Below are positions 33,206 to 46,900 of a DNA stretch of 64,000 nt, in pieces. The notes beneath the pieces are model-generated. The model saw only the letters and a program-made list of their open reading frames with translations, was not told the origin of the DNA and made no database searches. This stretch comes from Phylloscopus collybita. Lineage: Eukaryota > Chordata > Aves > Passeriformes > Phylloscopidae. How positions within the stretch are numbered: position 1 is the stretch's first letter; each line of letters opens with the position of its first letter. The position numbers and the translations under genes were made by a program. The stretch is taken from positions 4,061,501-4,125,500 of the forward strand of contig JAJNNQ010000008.1 in NCBI GenBank assembly GCA_027886175.1, in the 5' to 3' direction.

Positions 33206-33849
33206 GTTGATGGTGGCCGTCAGTGGAGCCCCAGGCTGTGCCTACATGGCTGGGGCTCACCAGGAGCCTCCAGGGCAGTGGCGTGGATGGTATGGGGACA
33301 AGGGGCAGGTGTAGGCTCCGGGCACTGGCTGCTCTCCGGTAGCCCCGGGCAGTTGTTCCCTGCCATGGATGGGGGGTTAGTCCCCCTTCCCGGCAGTCCC
33401 CGCTGGCTTCTCCTCTCCAGCTGGTGGCAGGGAGGCAGCAGGTCCCGGGGCCGTCACAGGGTGTTGGCAGGGATGTGTCTGCAGGGGTGCGGGAGCACCC
33501 CCGGACTGCAAGAGGGAATCTGGGGGAAGAGAGCCCCGGCTGCAGCCCCAGGGCAGGCAGGCGCCCAGGCTGCAGCCCCCAGGCAGGACACCCGCTCCGA
33601 GCCCCGGGGGCAGTGGGGCAGGGGCAGCCTCAAGTGAGCCTCGAGTGGCCAAAAGACCGTGGGTGGCCGTGGAGCCGTGTATGCCTCTGTCCCGCTTGGG
33701 GCAGGGCTACCAGGGCTTCCCTGATGACAGCCTCAGGGGATTTCCAGGGAAGGAGGAAGATCAACCCAACCCCGTTATCCCAGCGATGAGTTAGTCCGGC
33801 CTCAGCCGAGGAACGCTGGGGGACGGGGCTGGAGAAACGGCCAAGCCAC

Positions 33850-34250
33850 CGCATGCTGGGTCCCCACACGGAGGTGTCGTGTCCCTACATCCCTGGGGAG
33901 GGGGGTCTGCCATGCCCCCACGCTGTGGAAGGAGACCATAGCATGTCCTTGTGCCACATCTTCCACAGCGTGTCCCCTTGCGAAGGAGGGTGTGTTGTGC
34001 CCACGCCGTATCCCAGGACAGAAGGGGCCCCATCTGCGTCCCCACACCACGTCCGGTGCCAGGGGGGCCACGCTGTGTCCCCGCGCGATGCCATGTCCCA
34101 AGGGAAAGCAGCCGTGCCGTGCCCCGTGCCGTGCCCCCACGCCAAGGCGCCGCGCGGTGTCCCAGCGCACAGGGGTGCCACCCACAGTCCCCAGTGAAGG
34201 GACCTCTGCGCCGTGTCCCCGCCATATGTCCCCAAGCAAATACGGCCGGG
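33850..34250. repeat. Degenerate GTGTCCCC repeat upstream of IL34
   Basis: Recurrent CCGTGTCCCC / GCCATGTCCC words at irregular spacing of about 20-40 bp, probably a decayed minisatellite between the first coding exon of IL34 and its CpG island. The long open frames on both strands reflect this periodic composition. Confidence 0.45.
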
Positions 34251-34254
34251 TCGC

Positions 34255-34545
34255 GTCCCCAAGCGGGGCCGTGGGAGCCCGGCCGCCCCCCGCGCCCCCC
34301 GCGCGAGGCTCCGCGGACCCACCTGGCGCGGCGCGCGGGGCCGCGGGCGCGGGACGCGTCCACCCGCGGGCGGCGGCGGCGGCGGGGCCGTGCCCGCGCT
34401 TCCCGGGAGGCGGGCGGGGGGCGGCGGCGCGGGGAGCGGGCGGGGCGGCGGCCGGGGGCCGGGCGGGGAGAGGGGACCGAGCGACCGCCCCGCACGGTCC
34501 GGGGAGAGTCCGGCCCTGCCCCGCCGCGGGTGCTCGGCTACCCCA
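34255..34545 (-). promoter_or_regulatory. IL34: CpG island, likely IL34 promoter
   Basis: Extremely CpG-dense block (runs of GGCGGCGG, GCGCGCGG, CGGGCGGGG). On the minus strand it contains a strong donor, CGCCAG|GTGGGT, with the exon end at about 34323. That would make a non-coding first exon joined to an acceptor just before the start codon (for example GGCACAG near 33241). Promoter identity is inferred from position. Confidence 0.6.
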
Positions 34546-35340
34546 GCCGGGTGGGTGTCCCCAGGGTACGCAAGTAGCCCAGGCTGGCATGTCCCCAGGG
34601 TGCTTGGCTAACCCTCCTGGGTACCTCCCTGCTCATCGGGAGCTGGCCCAGCTGGGTAGCCTCAGGGTACTTGGCTCAGCCAGCTGGGTGTCCGCAGGGT
34701 GCTTGGCTAACCCTCGCGAGTATCTCCCTGTTCTTCTGAGTGCTTTGCTGTTCCAGGCAGGTGTCCCCGGGGGTGCTCAGGGAGCCCAGGCTGGGTGTCC
34801 TGGGATGCTCAGCTGCTCAGTTTCACCTAGCCAGGCACCCCAAATGTGCTCAGCTCATCCAACTGAGTGACCCCAGGGTCCCTCCCTGCTCTTTGGGGTG
34901 CTTCACTGCACCAGCAGGGAGCCCCTGGGTGCTGGTCTAACTACGGTGCATGCCTCCTCCACTCCTCAGGATGCTGAGACACCCCTGCAGGGTGCCCACC
35001 CAACCCACTCAGGTCCCCACATGGCCCCTGGGGTGCTCAGCTGGCCACTCTGCACAGCCCTAGGTTCCCTGGGGTGCTCTGCTCTGCCAGCAATGGCAGC
35101 CCCAGGGTGCTGGGCTCTCCTGGCCAAGTGTCCCAGGGCACTTACTGGGCTGAGTACCCATGGGCACGTTTTGGGGGCAATCACAGTGGGAGTCAGCCCG
35201 GTGCCTTCCCAGCATGCGGGGGAGGGCTGCACTGCAGCTCTAATCTCAGAGGGGCTGAGATATCCTTGGCTGGCTCCAGGCCAGCAGGACTCGGCTCCCT
35301 CTAGCCCAAGCCCACATTATCCTCTCAGGATGCTTCAGGG
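34545..35340. repeat. Degenerate minisatellite upstream of IL34
   Basis: Repeated words CAGGGTGCTTGGCTAACCCT and GGGGTGCTCAGCTG recur at roughly 40-60 bp with heavy divergence. No coding or RNA gene was seen. Confidence 0.55.
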
Positions 35341-37160
35341 CTGAGCTCCTGCCAGGAGCAGGGGACATGCAACACGGGACATTGTCCTCCCCCACACCAC
35401 GCTGAAGAGGCCCTTGGAAGAGCGACTATTTCGGTGCTCAGGGCTGCTGAGCATCCAAAGGGTCAGCAAGAAACATTGGCTATCAAAGAGTGGGTCAGTG
35501 CTCCCAGGGAAACGCGTGGGAAGGAATGCAATTCTGCCTGTGAGAGCGCACTGGGATTCCCCTGGCATGGAGTCAGGGCCACTGCCGTGCTCCTGCCAAG
35601 CTTCCCCTGCTCCTGGCCAGCCTTGGGCATGGCCCTTGCCTGGCTCCCAGCACTCGTTGGGGGACAAGATGCTCAGCTCTAAGCAGGGAAGGAGCTGCTC
35701 CAGCTCCTCACTCAGGTGTCCGCAGGGATTTAGCCCGCAGCTGCTGCAGTCGCTGGAGGAAGCCATTTAATAGCATTCCCTGCCCACGTATTCATCAGCC
35801 TGGCAGCCGGGCTGGGGCGAGGGAGAGAAGAGAAAGTGCGGAACTGCGCAGCACTGTGCTGGGGGCGGTTTGCTCTCCCTGCCTGCTCCTGGCTGGAAAT
35901 CAGTGCTAGGACGGGCTCAAGGCAAACAGCTTCCAGTGCACAGCCCCAGGAGTTCTGCTCCCACACGGCAGCAGGACCCCGGTCCCTTGTGGCTGCAGGG
36001 GGGAACCCTGACAGAGAAACCGTCACTGTCCCAGTGAAGCGGAGCTGGGGGCTCAGGCAGCTCCCCACAAACCCCCAGCTCCTTATGGCTGGGAACGAGT
36101 CCCTTTTAGGGACTTTACCTTTTGCTGGAAGCAGGTTACTCATCAGGCACAGACAAGGAAGTAAAACCTTGTGCTTGGAACCAGTTTGGGAACATCTCAA
36201 GATGCCCCCCTCCCTCACTTTCAGCATGACAAACACCAAGTACCACTGGAGCTCTGCTGGAAGTGCTCTCTGATCCAGAGTATCACTCGCTCAGGGAGGA
36301 CAAGGGACAGGGAGCACAGGGTAAGCCCTTTTAAAGTCCATGGCAAGGCAGGAGCTGGACCCCACAAAACTCAACTCCCCTTTGCCCCTCCCTTCACACA
36401 GCTACCCCCACTCAGGGGCCAGGGAAGGGAGCACAAAGCCCTTTGCTCCACCATCAAAGTACGGGTGGGGCTCCATGCACCATGCCAGAGCCAAAGGGTA
36501 CAGCCCTGCAGTGTAAGCCCCTGCCAACGCAGGCCTGCGAGGTCGAGGCAAGGCAGGAGGGGAGAGGAGGGTGCAAAGGACAGGGCAGGAGGATGTGTTT
36601 GCCCTCACCCCACACAGTGCATGCACTGGAGAATGTGAAAGCTGTTCAAGGGGAGCACAGGCATCCAGGACCACCTGTCTCTCCAAGACCCAAGTGGAGA
36701 GCAGCATCCCTACCAGGCTGTCACAGGCTCTCAGACAGTCCCCACCAGCAGGAGTAAGCAGGGAGCAACCCAGCAGAACCAGGAAGTACTTGTTGTGTGG
36801 GTGAGCACTCCAACTTGGAGCCTCTGCAGCCAGCCACCAAACCTCTGTGACACAGACCTTTCCCCAGCCCTCCTGGCAGCCAGCTGCTTCTCCCAGAGCT
36901 GCACCTGCTACACTGGGTAACACAGGACCCTCAATGTGCAGCCATGCTCTGGAATGGCTGCAAAAATAACTCCTCTCTCTCCACAGCCTGCTCTGTGTCT
37001 CAGGGCAGATCAAGCAGCAGAGGAGCAGCTCCAGGCAGGGCAGGGGGGCAGTGAGGGGCCTGCAGGAGCACAGGGGCTCAGGGTGCATGCATTTCTGTAT
37101 TCCTCCTCCTCCCCTCCTGCTCAGGTCAGCAGCAGCTGCCACGAAGGAGTAGAGCCCCAG
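35341..37160. other. Intergenic region between IL34 and SF3B3
   Basis: No conserved exon, tRNA or mobile element was recognised. The longest open frame (minus, 36402-37142) has a translation with no family motif and is judged accidental. An SF3B3 readthrough or alternative 3' end cannot be excluded. Confidence 0.5.
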
Positions 37161-37185
37161 CGCCAGGGTAGTGAAAAAACAGGCT

Positions 37186-37191
37186 TTTATT
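37186..37191 (-). terminator. SF3B3: SF3B3 poly(A) signal
   Basis: TTTATT on plus reads AATAAA on the SF3B3 strand, about 715 bp after the stop codon. No nearer canonical signal was noticed, giving a 3' UTR of roughly 0.7 kb. Confidence 0.75.
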
Positions 37192-37905
37192 CTTCATGTG
37201 CTGCTCACAGTCACAGCTTGGAGACACTCTCTTGCCAAAGTTATTATGAAACAAATCAAGTCCCAGACTCAGGCCTCGTTCTTCCCCACCCCCAAGAGAG
37301 TCAACATTGTACAAAACTCTATTTACAGGGAAAACAGTCAGAAATGGCGAGTCCAAAAAACCCCCTTGCAATTCAGAAGAAAACGTTCAAGACAAGTGTG
37401 ACAGTTACACCCTCCACACAGCCAGCTTCCCATTGGCTGCTCCCTGGACTAGTATAAGCCTAGAACAGCTCACCACTGGCTACTAGAAGAGGAGCCTGGT
37501 AATCCTGCATCATGCCACAGCTCTTTCCTATCCTTTTCTAAAATGCTGGGAAATCACAAACCCCACTTGGCCCAACGAAGACTCAGCTGGATTTGCCCTA
37601 CAGAACTTTTAGCAAGACACCCTGGGACTCCCCCATCTGAAAGGGAGGACAAGGAGATGGGGCTGAGGGTCACTTCCCAAGAGTGAACTGCTCTGGCCAG
37701 AAGCCGGAATGTCAGGAGCCTTCACACAGGCAGCGGGATGTGTTGGGGAACCTAATGGCTGACACTGTATTTACGGGAGTCACGTTACTTTGAAACATAA
37801 ACCAAGAGGACCAAACCAATATTTGAAAAGGGGGGGAAAAAAAGCACAGATTCCTCCTGCCAGTGGTGCCTGGAAGAACACCCCGAGGAGCCCCTGCCAG
37901 CTGCC

Positions 37906-40900
37906 TCAGAAAGCGTAGCGCGTGCGGATGTCTTCCAGCTTCTTGGACACCTCGGGTGGGGTCCGGTCCAGCTCCTCGGCCACATTCTTCTGTTTGTTAG
38001 GCTCCATGGAGTTGAACTGCTCACACAGGTCCCCATCAATCACGTTCTGGAGGGGCAAGGAGGAGAGAACTGAATCGAAACCACACAGAGGCACTGAACC
38101 CTGCCTGAACAGGGAAAAAGGGCCACAAACAGTTTGTTCTCAGGAGTTTCTTAATCCTGTCCTGGAAACAAGACCATGCTCGGTGACCTCATCTGCTGAA
38201 TAGCAGCAGTTAGCATCACATTAATTACTGGCCAGCTTGATTAACGAAACAGAAACCCAAAAGGCCTGAGTGCAGCTGAAGAATCACACAAGGGAAGGGA
38301 AGAGAGATCCGCCTGGGTCTGAGCCCTGCACTGGGAAGGCTGGGGGAGGCTGTGAGTGATGACAAAGGCAGCTTCAATCAACTGGGAGCAATCTTTGAGG
38401 CTGTGTATGCTGTGAATCAGCCTCAAGTTCACTGAGACCACCATCCCATGCACCATGAAGCTAGAAAGCTTCACCTGCTGACACAGTGTTCTGACTGACT
38501 CCACACTTACTACGCTGGTAGTAGCTACCACTGGGATTCGTCTGGTCAGAGCATTAAGCAGTTCACAGCTCTTAACAGTTCCTCAAAAGCAGAAATAGGC
38601 AGGAACAGCTGCTTCTGAACTTAGATTTCCCTTTCCAGTGGTGGTGGAAAAAACATAACCCAGGGCAGCACTCAGTTTGACCTAGCCACACCAAGAACTA
38701 TGTAATGCTGCTTCTCCTGGTGAAAAATGGAGATGCTGTGGGAAGTGGAGAAGTGCAGCTACAGCACCTCTGGGCTTGGGTCTTAGGACCAACCCTCAAG
38801 AGGCTCATTACTAGAGTTAAGAAACCAAAACAGACATGCATTAAGGGCTAAGTACTGTTTTCATTACAGAGTGCTGCTGAAGAGCTAGCTGCCCCAGGCA
38901 CTACACAAGCCATTACTGACAGTACCTCGGTTCTCCCCACTGAACAGCACCCTTGCCTTGGCTCAAGACAATAACCTTGCCTTGCTTCTGCCAGCCTCAA
39001 AGCAGCTCTGTGCCCCAAGGCAACTCTCTGGACCCCGTGCCCAGGTGAATCCACGTGCTCAGGACTTACCTTCACCGGGAAGTAGTAGGAGCGGAAACTG
39101 AGATGGTCTCTCCCACAGAGGGGAGGGTGCTCAGACCGTAAGTGCATTTCCACATGCTGGAAGAAGTCGTGATCCTGGGGAGATAAAGGATTGGTAAGAG
39201 AGCAGTTTGGTACACATCAGCACTGCTAGCAAGGCAAGACAACAGCCATCAGAAGGTGCTCCTGCACTGGCTGAAACACTGCCATTACACGGCTGTTTGG
39301 GGTAGGATGAGATGACATGTCCTTTCCAATCCAAACCATTCTGTGGTTCTGCAATTAACAGACTCTGCCAGGGCAGCCCTGCACATGGCAGCCAAAGTCA
39401 CGGCTACTCCCTCATCACTTCCACTTGGGAAGCACCCACAGCAGAGCTAAGCAGCCATTCTAGTCAGGATCAGCCTCTCAGGAAAAGAGGCACAGAGCAG
39501 CTGTGCAGCACAGAGCCACAGCTCCAATGTCTTGCCATCCACTGCTCCAAGAGGCCACAGCAAATAGAGAACAGACTACCATCCTCAGGATTTGAAACAT
39601 CACTGCCTGATCAACAGTTTAGAGGCTACACAAAGCATGCCAAAGGACTCCTCCCTCCTCAGACACTGAATCACCAAAGCTCCTTGAAAGCACAAACAGA
39701 TTCAGAACAACAGTGCAACAAAGAATGCTTTCAACTCTTTATAGAACCAATGCAGGACTCAGCAAACTCGTCTTCCCTTCTGCACTTGGAGCCACAGGCT
39801 CTCCTGTAGCTCAGGTTTTCAGCCACCGTGGAGCCCTCCAGGGAATGCAGCACATTTAATATACTGGCTGCAGATGGGTGCACAAAAAGCACCAAGACTG
39901 CAGCCTGATGCTTGGGGCTTGCTTACCTCATGGGAAGTAAAAGGGACCAAGATTCCTATCCCCCCTGACAGGGTTGTATAAACAAGAGATTCAGAGCCTC
40001 CTGGAATCAGTGTGGTCTTCTGCAAGGAAAGCACCGTTTCTCCCACGTGATAATTCATAATCACTTCAGCCTGAAAGGCAAGCACAGAAGCATGTTTTTT
40101 CTTTAGCTTATATAAAAGCATCAAAGGGCTTGAGAGAGGAAAGCAGAATAAATTCAGCCAAGTGCTAGTTCTGAAATGCCTTTCTAGAGAGGAAGTGCCT
40201 TCCACCTGTGACCAGATGGCAAAACTCAGCTGGACAAACGGATGCAAGTAATGAGAGAAAGCAGCAAAAGAAAATGAGCTGCTTCCATTAAACACACCAA
40301 ACAGGCTTCAGCTGTGATTTCAGAAATTTGGCTTGCAGCAACAGCGTAAGCAGATCACCCACAGCACAGCAGATTGTGTAGAAGCAGAACTGCCAATACA
40401 TCTCCTGGACAACACTGCAAAGGCCTTCACAGAAAAGCAGTGCATTCTTTTCCTACAATAACCATGTGCTTCCCACAAAGTATTACCTTCTGTGATGCTC
40501 CATTAAGCAGGCCCCTGTCCCAGAGAGCTTTGTTGCCTGTGGGATCCTCATCTACCTCATCATTGGTGTTGGGAGGCAATCTCACCTGTGTTGAAAGAGG
40601 AAGGAAGAATCAGCAAGCTGCAGAGAAGCAGCATGTTATCTCTGGAGAACCCTTGTGCTGTCTGAAAGGCTGCTTTTATGGACTCTGCAAGAACAACTCT
40701 GCACTGATAGCAGAATCATCCAGGTGCCTCTCCAAAACAGCCTTTACAGTTATATAACAACCGTGGTATCAAGACTAATAGCCCATCACTGAGAAACAAA
40801 AGCAAAGCCTCACAACCAGCCTCTGCCTGGCCTGGCACTTGCAGAACACCCTGGGAGGTATGGTTGAACTGATCTGAAGGTGGTTTCCACTAAGGAAACA

Positions 40901-43900
40901 GTTTGATGGATGTGGGGCAGGAAAACTCAAGAGGACTGATTTGTGTGTGTTGGCCAAATCCTGCAGGCGCAGCATCTGACACTTGCTGAACTCTGCACTC
41001 CAAAGCACCCGAGCACGCTTCAGAAAGAGATCAAAGCTCTGCCAGAAAGACCATCTATTCTTTCCTCCTCCCTTGCTGAAATCCAGCCAAGTGGGGAAGT
41101 GTTGGCTGACAAAGCCAACTGTGAAGAGGAAGTGACAGAGAAAGCTAAATGCCAGCGATGAGGTTTAGTAAAAAAGTAAGAGTGATAACCCTGACCCAAG
41201 TTTTCATGGGCCTTTTCACAGCAACAAGCTTCTTTTCAAGGCTTATTGACACTAACTTTTGAGGCAATATAAACATGAATTACTGGACACCTCAGAAATA
41301 TGTTTATGACTTGCTGATGCTTTAACTTACTTGCTTCATTTAACAAACAGATCAACTGCAGCCCACTATGATGACAGAGTCACCCCAGGAAAACAAGTCA
41401 ATGGTACAGGGCGTTGTCTCCAGCTAATGACAGCTTCTCATTCTTTTAAGATAAATCATGGATGTTTTAAGGGAAAATATGTCCAAAAACCCCCAACTTC
41501 AGCAAGGCACACTCACCACACAGATGTTACCAAACTTGTCTGCTCCAGCCACAGTGTCATAATCCAGGAGCGTTGCTGTAGTGACCCATCGGGGATAAGT
41601 GTCATCAGCAAAGATAATGAGCTGGTTCTCATTCCTTTTGTAACGCACCCAGATGAAACTCTCCTGAACATCTGAGACAATCACTCTGTGCCCAATGGTC
41701 TGGATCCCACAGATGTAGTTTGCAATGTGCTTTTGAGAGAGGAAAGACAAAACCTGAGTGCTTCAAACAGGGAAGCATAACCCTCCATAACTCCAGCTGA
41801 AACACCATTTCCCCCTGTGAACTACAGCTCACTCCCACCTCCCATCATTTCCTCCAAGACTACCCCTTCCTTTCTGCCATACTATAGTCCCACTCTAAAT
41901 ACACCATCAACACAGGGCAACCTAACATGCATCACATGGCATTCACAGCCTTCCCTGTATGAACACTGTCCAGAAAACAAGTGCTGGCTGGTGAGCCCAT
42001 GACTGGAGATGCTAGGACATCCCTAGAAGCAAGCATTGCTTCCATGTCTCCTCACTATGTGGTCATGGAAGGCCCAAGGAGGAAAGCTTCAATTTTTCAT
42101 GTGAGTCATGTTTTAGGGGAATAAAAAAATGTAATAAAACCATATGACAAAAAAAAAAAGGTTCCCCTATGAGTTCCCAGTCTGCTAGCTTGCTGGAGTT
42201 CTTTTGTGCAGTAATGAGCTACTGGCACAGGTTCTGCAGTTTGCACGAGAGAGGGAGGAGCAGGCAATTAAGAGTTAGAAAATCACACTCTGCAATTCCT
42301 TTTTCTAAAGTACCAGAGACTCAGTAAGAAGGACCATCTACTTCAAGGAGAAAATCCCCTTTTCAACACTCTGGGCATCTGATGAGGTGGTCATATGCAC
42401 CCTCCAGCTTCTCATCACCCAAACTAAGGAAACATTTCCAGTGATGATTTTCTATCTTGCTAAGACCTCTCACATTTGCAGCAGCCAAAGGAATAGTCTG
42501 TACAGACCCCTGCACATGGTTGGTAAGAGCCTGCACTGAGCTGGGACAAAAAGGAACATGCAGCACCACTGTCAGAATAGTGTTAAGAAAATGGTGTGTG
42601 TGTGGGATGCAGAGGGGCAGCACAACAGCCCAGTCTAGTCCAGCACTACTCTGGACAGATGCACCCAGCAAGGCAAACACACAGCTCTGATGACCAAATA
42701 AAAAGTTACACCTGGGCTGGAGTAGCAGCTAAACCTCATGTTTCACTCCTGCTGCATAGTATCACCCATTCCAAACTGACAGCTCTGGTCAGGAACAGAA
42801 GGCAGTACCTTATTCTCACATTTCCGAAGCAGTTTCTTCTTGCCCAGGTCATACACACGCAGGAGCTTTCCAACTCCAATTAGGACTCGGCCTTGGAATG
42901 GAGCAATGGCTGCAGGGACCTCCTCCACAGGGGTCTAGAGAGGGAAGAGGAAGATTGTGAAATCCTCATTAACAGAGCTAAGGTTACATAAACCTTTAGA
43001 CCAGATTCAGCTAATGGTATGGTTGAAGTTCACTGGCCTGTACCAAGGCTTTCAATGTAAAAGGTTAGTAAGACTCTCTTCCTACAGGAGAGGCACCAGG
43101 TCAGTCCTTCACAGGTCTTTTGACAGCAGCAGATATCACACATAGAGCTAAGAGAGCCATGGGCACTCATACACAACACACTGCCTGCAGTGTACCTTAA
43201 CCGAAGCACAGGACTTCTGTAAGAACCCCATACTGGGCAGGCAGCAAAAGAAGACAAGGGTCTGGTTGCCTCAGTTCTTAGTTTTGCTTTACATCCAACA
43301 GAAAATTTTTAGACTTTGCCTAAATCTACCCAGACTGTTTTCAAGCAAGGCATGAATGTAATTCAGCCATCTGACACTGCCACCAAAGAAATTGTTAAAT
43401 ATGGACAACTACAGTGTGTCCACAATTTCAGTAATTCAGACAGGGTTACTGTCTGAAAAATCTCCCAGCACTAATCAATCCAAAATGATCAGCCACAGCA
43501 GAGAAGGGAAACATGTAGAGAACTTCCAGTTACAGCATTCCGAGCTTGGCTGCACTGGCTAAGAGAAGCTTATTTCACAACTTCAGCTCTGTCAGCTTCC
43601 CAGTGGGTGTTCAGTGGCACCAGAAGAGGCTGTGGTCCAGGACAGAACCCACTCCCTGTATCAGGACTCTAGGAAGTGAGTAAGCCACAACATTCCTTTC
43701 TATGTGCTCATCTGCTCAAATCTCAGCCATGCTGGAAGCATGTGGGAAGAACAGTAATTTTTCTGCTGAAACCTTTGCTGAAGCCCCCGAGACCTATCAA
43801 ACAAGTTGGTCACTAATCATTTCTACACACAATCCAACAGCATCCAAGGAAGATGACTGCTCACACCAGCTGCACATGGTCAGCCAAGGACTGACAGTCT

Positions 43901-46900
43901 TAGCACCAGGGTTCAAGTGACCCAAGGATGAATTTGCTCTGTAAACAAGTGCTTAAGCAGCTCTCTGAGCTCATATTCCAGAAAGCAAACAGAGCCATTT
44001 CCCTCCCCTCCCTAACAGGGGCATAAAAAACACTACTCCTTTCCAATTTACCCAATAAGATGGGTAAAAATTTGGTCTCTTGTGAGATCTGTGTTCAATC
44101 CTCGGCTTTGCAAAAAGATGTACCAAATGATTTTGTAGGAGGCAGCTAATTTTCTCCAAGGCTGCTTCCAGTGTGTAACAACAGCACGATAATCTTGCCC
44201 AGGATGCACTAAGTACTATGTTATCACTGCAGCACTCGGGCAAGTAAGAGCCACTCCAACACTCAGCCTGGAAATGACCACATCACTCCCCTCACCTTGT
44301 GCAGAAACTCCAGCTTCTCACCACTATTCACCAGCTTGTACGTGTAGACAAAGCCCCCAGCAACTGAGCGTGGGTTCAGGATCAGGTCCTTGGCGACTCC
44401 CACCAGCACGTACCACTCATCACCAGTGTTGGAGAAGCGGCACACAGCCACGCTGGAAACGACAGCACACACCAGGACATCAGTGTCATCATCACTGTCA
44501 TGCTGCACACCCCAGTCTGGATTCCCTACAGCACAACTGCACCTGCTCAGCAGAGATTTTAGAGTCCAACCATCCAACACCGACATTTCCTTTTAAGAGG
44601 TCATTTTTCCTCCTTGTACCAACGTTTAATGCAGATTTGTTCATTCTTCTATACTCCATACATGTTCCAGCTGTCACATGTGCCCAAATAATTTTGTTTT
44701 CACAATGCCCAGTGTTACTTTACACTTTCACAGGCTGGACACTGCCTAGCAATGGGCAAAACTCTACTAGAAGCTGTTTTTCAAAGGCTGTTCCCATTGG
44801 GACACACACAAGTAACTTTCCTCATCTTCCAGTGTTATTTCCGGCTCAGTAAATAGCTCAGGCAGGTTGGAAATGGCAGGTCAGCCTTTTGGACTAACAT
44901 GACCTAACTCTACTTCACCTGCTCAGACACTTGCCATTCTTCATGGTTATTGTGTTGGTTTTCCCCTCCAGTCCTCTAACACTTCCCTTTCCATTTAATC
45001 TGTCCTCAGTTTATCTGGATGAGAAGGAAAAGTGAGAGATAACAGCACATTCTCTTGTTCCTAGCCCTCTTATCTGTCATTTACACTCCTGTGTTGTTCT
45101 TTAGGCACTGGGGTCCAGCAACCACATTTGGAGCACCACCAGCTCTTAATGCCACATGCAGACAAGATCAGGGCTGGAAGGAAAGGCAAGACAAATCACT
45201 TCTGGAATTTCAAGCCAGTCTCTTGATAACATGTTCCATCTGGATTTCAGCTCAGTAACAGATAAGCAAAAGGGAAAAAACACCTAAGACTCATCACAAG
45301 CAGAGACTCTTCCTGCTGCATCTGGCAATGCTTCTTACCTGAAAGCAGCTTCATTCTGCTCCAGCTGGACCAGATCTAACGTATTTCCCTGGATGGGGTT
45401 CATCACTCTGATAACAGAGGCCCACTGACCATTCCCTGCCTTGGGAGCACCGAAGATGGACTCAGGAAGATTCTCGTTCAGAAAGGCTGCAGCCATCTCT
45501 GCAGCCAGCTCCCTCTCATCCTCACCTGCAGCCTCCACCATTTCCTATTGGATTAAAGGACAGGAGAAAAGAACAGCTCAGTGATTTCCTTTCCCAGCTT
45601 GCTGATGCTCTGCACAGAATACAACCTCCCTATTTTGCCTAAGCCCAGGTATTCTGGGGCAAGGTACTGCCTGTGAAGACATAAAACCCATCAAGTCCCA
45701 AAGCTTCCACCCACCCTGAGTTTATTCCCTAGGGAGCCTCTACACCTCAGAGCTGTGTCAGCTCTGCCCTGCCCAAGGGACAGTTGTCTGGGGAGCTGTT
45801 TCTCCAAATCAACAACCCTGGAAACAATCCTGAGAAGAAAAATAAACAACCCACTGAAATGCAAGCATCCTCAACCCACCACAGAAACCCACAGAATGGT
45901 GTTACACAAGCAGGACTGTCCCTCCACTAGGGTGGTTCTTAAAATATGCCCTAGCAACATACAAAGGATGGAACACTGGGAAGTGGTACATTTTGCTGAA
46001 ATTTGTTTTTTGAGGCAGATCTCTTCCAGCCCCAGCATTCACACAGGGCAGAAAGCCTTGCAGGTAATGGCAGCTGGGAACTAATGAGCAGGGACCACTT
46101 CCAGCTGCAGAAGTCTGCTCTGGGAACAGACTTCTGTCCCCGACTCAAATTACCTCAGCCATTTGCTGCTTTCTCTGTGCCTTGGTGGCCTCAGTGTAAG
46201 CATTGTGGTCTGTCTCAATGATGATCAGGTTGTTGCTCTCTGGATGAATGACAAATTTTCGAGGTGTGTATTGCAACGGGAAGGCAACCTGGTTGAAGAC
46301 TGCTCCCAGCTTTTCCAGTGCCAAAATCCTGGGGGACAAAGATGCAACATGTGTTGATCACAGTCTGAAAACAACTGTCCAAGAGAATGAAACAGGAACC
46401 AAACTTTTTCTTTGTGAAACTGGCTAGAGCTAGAGAGGAGCAACACCTTTCTCAGGTCAGACAGCAATTAGCAAACAGCTTCAGAGAGCATAGCAAAACT
46501 AACATCCTAAAATGGAAGCCCACAGTGTGTGAGACAAGTGTGTGCTGCAGCATGAGGTCTTTGAGGGCTCTTGCTGTCCCAGGGTGCATTCTGACTGGTG
46601 CTGAAGCAAGCTTATCCCAAGAGGAACAAAGAGCACATGGGAGAAGGAAAGTGCACGTTTGGGGAACACATCATCTGAATCTAAATGTGACACTGACCTT
46701 GACATATAATCAAATGCTCCTCAGAGGCACTTCAGTTAAAAAGAGTATGAAAAAGGCAATGCCAGCTCTTTCTTCCTGTGACTTGCCAGCTGAAATGCCA
46801 GTTCTTCTGGCATTTGGTGTCTAAAAACCACAAGTCTTTCCAGAAAGAATGGCTCCTTTAAAAGCCATGAATGCTGTAATATTTCAATGAGGACAGATAT

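Noticed and set aside
36402..37142. 246-codon open frame on the minus strand between SF3B3 and IL34
   Set aside because: The translation is Leu/Cys/Pro-rich with no family motif, no neighbouring exon and no synteny support. It lies just past the SF3B3 poly(A) signal. Judged accidental.
42321..42418. Possible second box C/D snoRNA in an SF3B3 intron
   Set aside because: GTGATGA and a distant CTGA are present on the gene strand, but there is no terminal stem and no guide I can match to rRNA. Chance motif spacing is likely.
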